From NCBI GenBank assembly GCA_937910665.1, contig CALEPR010000151.1, positions 1-15,910 on the forward strand: DNA of 15,910 nucleotides, given 5' to 3'. Source of the stretch: an uncultured Selenomonadales bacterium (lineage in GTDB: Bacteria > Bacillota > Negativicutes > Selenomonadales > Selenomonadaceae). Positions 13,622 to 15,910 of the stretch are shown here, one piece after another (position 1 is the first letter of the stretch; the number at the start of each line of letters is the position of its first letter). The position numbers and the translations under genes were made by a program. Under the pieces are notes generated by a model. That model ran no database searches. It saw only the letters and a list, made by a program, of their open reading frames with translations, and was not told the origin of the DNA.

Positions 13622-13954
13622 TTGTCACTTACAAAGTTGCACGTGAAAAAAGGTGATACCGTAGTTGTACTTTCCGGCAAAGATAAAGGCAAGCGCGGAA
13701 AAATTATTACGGCAATGCCGCGTAAAGGTATGGTAGTTGTCGAAGACGTGAACAAGGTTAAGCGTCACAGCAAACCCAGCATGAAGACGCCGCAGGGCGG
13801 AATCCTTGATAAGGAAATGCCACTTAACGTTTGCAAAGTCCAACTGATTTGTCCGGCTTGCGATAAACCTACGCGAATCGGTCACAAAAATGTTGAGGGT
13901 AAAAATGTCCGTATCTGTAAAAAATGCGGTGAAATTGTCGAACAGGCAAAATAA
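13622..13954 (+). CDS. rplX: 50S ribosomal protein L24 with zinc-ribbon cysteines
   Basis: The 110-residue product is L24, an initiator of 50S assembly. It has the KOW-type start KLHVKKGDTVVVLSGKDKGK, then VNKVKRHSKPSMKTPQGGI. Two CxxC pairs (C77/C80 and C99/C102) form a zinc-ribbon-like end, seen in many Bacillota L24 proteins. The TTG at 13622 is preferred over the GTG at 13613, because that GTG lies inside the AGGGAGGTG Shine-Dalgarno site and the TTG has suitable spacing. Confidence 0.95.
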   Translation: MSLTKLHVKKGDTVVVLSGKDKGKRGKIITAMPRKGMVVVEDVNKVKRHSKPSMKTPQGGILDKEMPLNVCKVQLICPACDKPTRIGHKNVEGKNVRICKKCGEIVEQAK

Positions 13955-13977
13955 ATTTTTGAGAAAGGAGGATAATT

Positions 13978-14523
13978 TTGGCTAACAGACTTTTGGAAAA
14001 ATATAAAAGCGAAGTCGTCAGCGCGTTGACTGAAAAATTTGCGTACAAAAACGTTATGCAAGTTCCCAAGCTTGAAAAAGTGGTCATCAACATTGCGCTT
14101 AGTGACGCGGTAGGAAATCCTAAGGCGTTGGAATCGGCAATGGCTGATTTGGCGATTATCGCGGGACAAAAACCTGTCGTGACACGCGCAAAAAAATCTT
14201 TGGCGGCGTGGAAACTTCGTAAAGGCATGGCGATTGGTTGCAAGGTTACACTTCGCGGCAATCGTATGTATGATTTTCTTGATAAGTTTATGAATATCGC
14301 GCTTCCGCGTGTTCGTGACTTTCGCGGCGTGAATCGCAACTCTTTTGACGGTCGCGGCAACTACGCTATCGGTATCAAAGAGCAGCTGATTTTCCCCGAA
14401 ATTGAGTACGATAAAATTGATAAAATTCGTGGCATGGACATTATAATTGTTACGACGGCTAAGACTGATGAAGAGGCACGCGAATTTTTGGCGCTTATGG
14501 GAATGCCTTTTGCTAATGCGTAG
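13978..14523 (+). CDS. rplE: 50S ribosomal protein L5
   Basis: The 181-residue product is L5, which binds 5S rRNA and contacts P-site tRNA. It has KVVINIALSDAVGNPKALES, GQKPVVTRAKKSLAAWKLRKG, RVRDFRGVNRNSFDGRGNYA and the usual end TDEEAREFLALMGMPF. It starts with TTG at 13978 after AAAGGAGG. The gap to rpsN carries a hairpin repeat. Confidence 0.97.
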   Translation: MANRLLEKYKSEVVSALTEKFAYKNVMQVPKLEKVVINIALSDAVGNPKALESAMADLAIIAGQKPVVTRAKKSLAAWKLRKGMAIGCKVTLRGNRMYDFLDKFMNIALPRVRDFRGVNRNSFDGRGNYAIGIKEQLIFPEIEYDKIDKIRGMDIIIVTTAKTDEEAREFLALMGMPFANA

Positions 14524-14526
14524 TTG

Positions 14527-14559
14527 GATCGATAGTTGAACAGTTTAACTGATCGATGG
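14527..14559 (+). repeat. Hairpin repeat between rplE and rpsN
   Basis: ATCGATAGTT and AACTGATCGAT pair as a stem with one bulged base around a short loop. The first 19 bases (14527-14545, starting GATCGATAGTTGAACAG) are repeated exactly at 14802-14820 on the other side of rpsN, so rpsN is flanked by direct copies of the same element. Confidence 0.65.
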
Positions 14560-14590
14560 TTTTAGAAGCTAAATTGGTGGTGATTATCAA

Positions 14591-14776
14591 ATGGCGAAGA
14601 AGGCTTTAATTGAAAAATGGAAGAAACCGCAGAAGTATAAAACTCGTGAATATAATCGTTGCAAAATTTGCGGCAGACCGCATGCGTATATGAGAAAGTT
14701 TGAAATGTGCCGTATTTGTTTCCGTGAACAGAGTTACGCGGGCGCAATTCCCGGTATTACAAAATCAAGTTGGTAA
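14591..14776 (+). CDS. rpsN: 30S ribosomal protein S14, zinc-binding type Z
   Basis: The 61-residue product is the short, zinc-binding form of S14 found in Bacillota and several other phyla. The four zinc ligands C24, C27, C40 and C43 are present, followed by FREQSYAGAIPGITKSSW. The ATG at 14591 has a poor Shine-Dalgarno site (GGTGGTGA). The gene is flanked on both sides by related hairpin repeats. The zinc-free, roughly 100-residue form used when zinc is scarce is not in the window. Confidence 0.96.
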   Translation: MAKKALIEKWKKPQKYKTREYNRCKICGRPHAYMRKFEMCRICFREQSYAGAIPGITKSSW

Positions 14777-14850
14777 AGTTGAACAGATCGATAGTTGAAT
14801 AGATCGATAGTTGAACAGTTAAACCATCGATCCAACGATCTATCGATCTA
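14777..14850 (+). repeat. Octad repeat array with inverted arm between rpsN and rpsH
   Basis: Directly after the rpsN stop the sequence reads in 8-base steps alternating AGTTGAAC-like and AGATCGAT units (14777-14824), then complementary units such as TATCGATC (to 14850). TAGATCGATAG (14800-14810) and CTATCGATCTA (14840-14850) are a perfect 11-bp inverted repeat with a 29-nt loop. The hairpin ends just before the rpsH Shine-Dalgarno site (14855-14863), and no T-run follows, so it is not a terminator. Confidence 0.75.
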
Positions 14851-14876
14851 AAAAGAAAGGAGGATATCGGTAGCAA

Positions 14877-15287
14877 ATGGCAATGACTGATCCTATTGCG
14901 GATATGCTTACGCGCATTCGCAATGCTAATTCTGTCTATCATGATAAAGTTGAAATTCCTGGCTCCAGAATTAAAACCGCTATCGCGGAAGTTCTCAAGC
15001 AGGAAGGTTTCATAAGAGATTACACGTTCGCGCAAGACAATAAGCAGGGCGTATTGACCGTCTTCCTTAAGTACGGCGCCAATCGTGAAAAAGTTATTAC
15101 GGGCATTCAGCGCATCTCTCGTCCCGGACTTCGTCAGTATTCACGCAGAAAAGATTTACCGCGTGTTTTGGGCGGACTTGGTATCGCTATTATTTCCACG
15201 TCTAAAGGAATTATGAGCGATAAAGCGGCTAGAAAAGTCGGTCTTGGCGGCGAAGATATAGCCGATGGATTTTATTCCGGGATATGA
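14877..15287 (+). CDS. rpsH: 30S ribosomal protein S8 with a replaced C-terminus
   Basis: The 136-residue frame is S8, a primary 16S binder. It reads AMTDPIADMLTRIRNANSVY at the start and RVLGGLGIAIISTSKGIMSD near the end. S8 proteins finish with GGE followed by a conserved V/I-x-x-Y-V/I-W/A end. Here the sequence matches to GLGGE (codon ending 15254) and then reads DIADGFYSGI before a stop, so the conserved C-terminal strand is lost. This coincides with a change to sequence lacking rplF, which should follow. I read it as rpsH cut by a junction, not as a natural variant. Start ATG 14877 with AAAGGAGG 13 nt upstream; ATG 14883 would be farther away. Confidence 0.93.
   Translation: MAMTDPIADMLTRIRNANSVYHDKVEIPGSRIKTAIAEVLKQEGFIRDYTFAQDNKQGVLTVFLKYGANREKVITGIQRISRPGLRQYSRRKDLPRVLGGLGIAIISTSKGIMSDKAARKVGLGGEDIADGFYSGI
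15250..15260 (+). other. Junction 4: end of the ribosomal cluster inside rpsH
   Basis: Homology to S8 stops after GGE at 15254. The following sequence (15255-15343) has no recognisable gene in any frame and leads into a minus-strand Bacteroidota-type gene. The spc operon should continue with rplF and rplR. Confidence 0.7.
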
Positions 15288-15343
15288 GATGCAGGACATA
15301 TATATAGAAATCAGGGTTAAATCTTATCACTTCTAACAAATTT

Positions 15344-15886
15344 TCATTTTCGGGTGGACTTTTCAGAATTTTTTTTGCGAGATTTTTGCATATAATAGAC
15401 GTTGCGCTGCCGTTGGTATATTTTGGCAAGTGCGTTCCAATTTGTCTCGCTACACTCTATGCCGTGTGCTTCCATAAAGGCATAGATAGCATTGTCTTGT
15501 CTTGACAAGGCATTGCGGAAAGTGTGTATCTCTTCCCAAAGGCTAATGCAGAAACGATTGCGGATAGTGTCTGCAAGTTTCTGCCTGCCGTATCTGCCAA
15601 GATAGTTGTAGGTGTTAGGGTCTTTATCACGATATTGTGGTATCACGATAGCGATGTTAGGGTCGTTATCTTCTTTGAGCGTATTATGTGTTGGTTGTTT
15701 CTGGAGAAAGCAATGCAAGATGTTGCTTTCTTGTGAGCCGCGAGGAATGGTTATCGGTTCGAGTGGCTTATATATGGAGTGCGAGATAGTATCATCATCA
15801 CGATGTTCTATCTGTCGGCACTCATAAGCATACCACTGTGCGAGGTATGGGGGCAAAGTTAGATATAAAAGTATGCGTTCTGACAT
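15344..15886 (-). CDS. Conserved hypothetical protein of Bacteroidota type, possibly from a mobile element
   Basis: The frame encodes 180 residues from the ATG at 15886 (a TTG at 15907 is possible but less likely). It begins SERILLYLTLPPYLAQWYAY and contains NYLGRYGRQKLADTIRNRF, LWEEIHTF, AYFMEAHGIE-like sequence (AIYAFMEAHGIECSETNWNAL) and a basic tail RQRNVYYMQKSRKK. I recall relatives of unknown function in Bacteroidota, some near prophage or integrated elements, but I cannot name a domain. There is no Shine-Dalgarno site. CTTTGCACC at the window edge (15902-15909, minus strand) resembles the right half of the Bacteroidota -7 promoter box TAnnTTTG. The orientation faces rpsH. Function unknown. 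Confidence 0.65.
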   Translation of the reverse strand: MSERILLYLTLPPYLAQWYAYECRQIEHRDDDTISHSIYKPLEPITIPRGSQESNILHCFLQKQPTHNTLKEDNDPNIAIVIPQYRDKDPNTYNYLGRYGRQKLADTIRNRFCISLWEEIHTFRNALSRQDNAIYAFMEAHGIECSETNWNALAKIYQRQRNVYYMQKSRKKNSEKSTRK

Positions 15887-15910
15887 GGTTTTTAATTTAT
15901 GGTGCAAAGA

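Noticed and set aside
14527..14820. rpsN as a composite transposon cargo
   Set aside because: No transposase, no target-site duplication and the gene is in its normal operon place.
14777..14850. CRISPR-like array after rpsN
   Set aside because: Units are 8 bp and contiguous with no spacers, and they form a hairpin.
15265..15336. 23-codon plus-strand ORF after rpsH
   Set aside because: No ribosome-binding site, no recognisable product, and it lies in the junction region.

Overview
The window is a bacterial ribosomal-protein region, but it does not read as one genome. Most of it (about 1160-10900 and 12390-15254) looks like a Gram-positive-type bacterium, probably Bacillota and possibly Negativicutes. 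It has strong AAAGGAGG-type Shine-Dalgarno sites before nearly every gene, heavy use of TTG and GTG starts, a zinc-type S14, and the classic str-S10-spc gene order. Three other stretches (1 to about 1150, about 10950-12340, and about 15255-15910) look Bacteroidota-like. Their protein sequences match that phylum as I remember it, and their genes lack Shine-Dalgarno sites, several having A-rich leaders instead.

Layout. On the minus strand at the left: the start of a secreted protein (1-202), then one long ORF (208-2145) whose first 333 codons are release factor 1 (prfA) and whose last 312 codons are the C-terminal part of a PBP4-type D-Ala-D-Ala carboxypeptidase, then a DUF554 membrane protein (2159-2884). 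A divergent intergenic region (2885-3207) carries a near-consensus promoter for rpsL and two nested inverted repeats. On the plus strand follow rpsL, rpsG, fusA, tuf, a hairpin terminator, then rpsJ, rplC, rplD, rplW, rplB, rpsS, rplV, rpsC, rplP, rpmC, rpsQ, rplN, rplX, rplE, rpsN and rpsH. A minus-strand Bacteroidota-type hypothetical gene (15344-15886) ends the window.

The phylum-like character changes at four places: inside prfA/PBP4 (1147-1161), in the 3' part of rpsS (about 10888-10950), inside rplP (about 12339-12390), and at the 3' end of rpsH (about 15250-15260). Two switches fall in protein-coding sequence conserved across phyla and one falls on a short motif common to both partners. 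That is the pattern expected of a chimeric metagenome assembly or in vitro recombination; natural recombination is possible but less likely.

Functionally, the plus-strand genes encode translation machinery: S12, S7, EF-G and EF-Tu, then the S10 and early spc clusters building both subunits. The most interesting native structure is a set of degenerate 7-bp (and, after rplE and rpsN, 8-bp) tandem repeats placed in intergenic gaps, often followed by their inverted complement so that they can form long hairpins. The one after tuf ends in a T-run and looks like a terminator. I found no rRNA, tRNA, CRISPR array, insertion sequence or new defence-type system.
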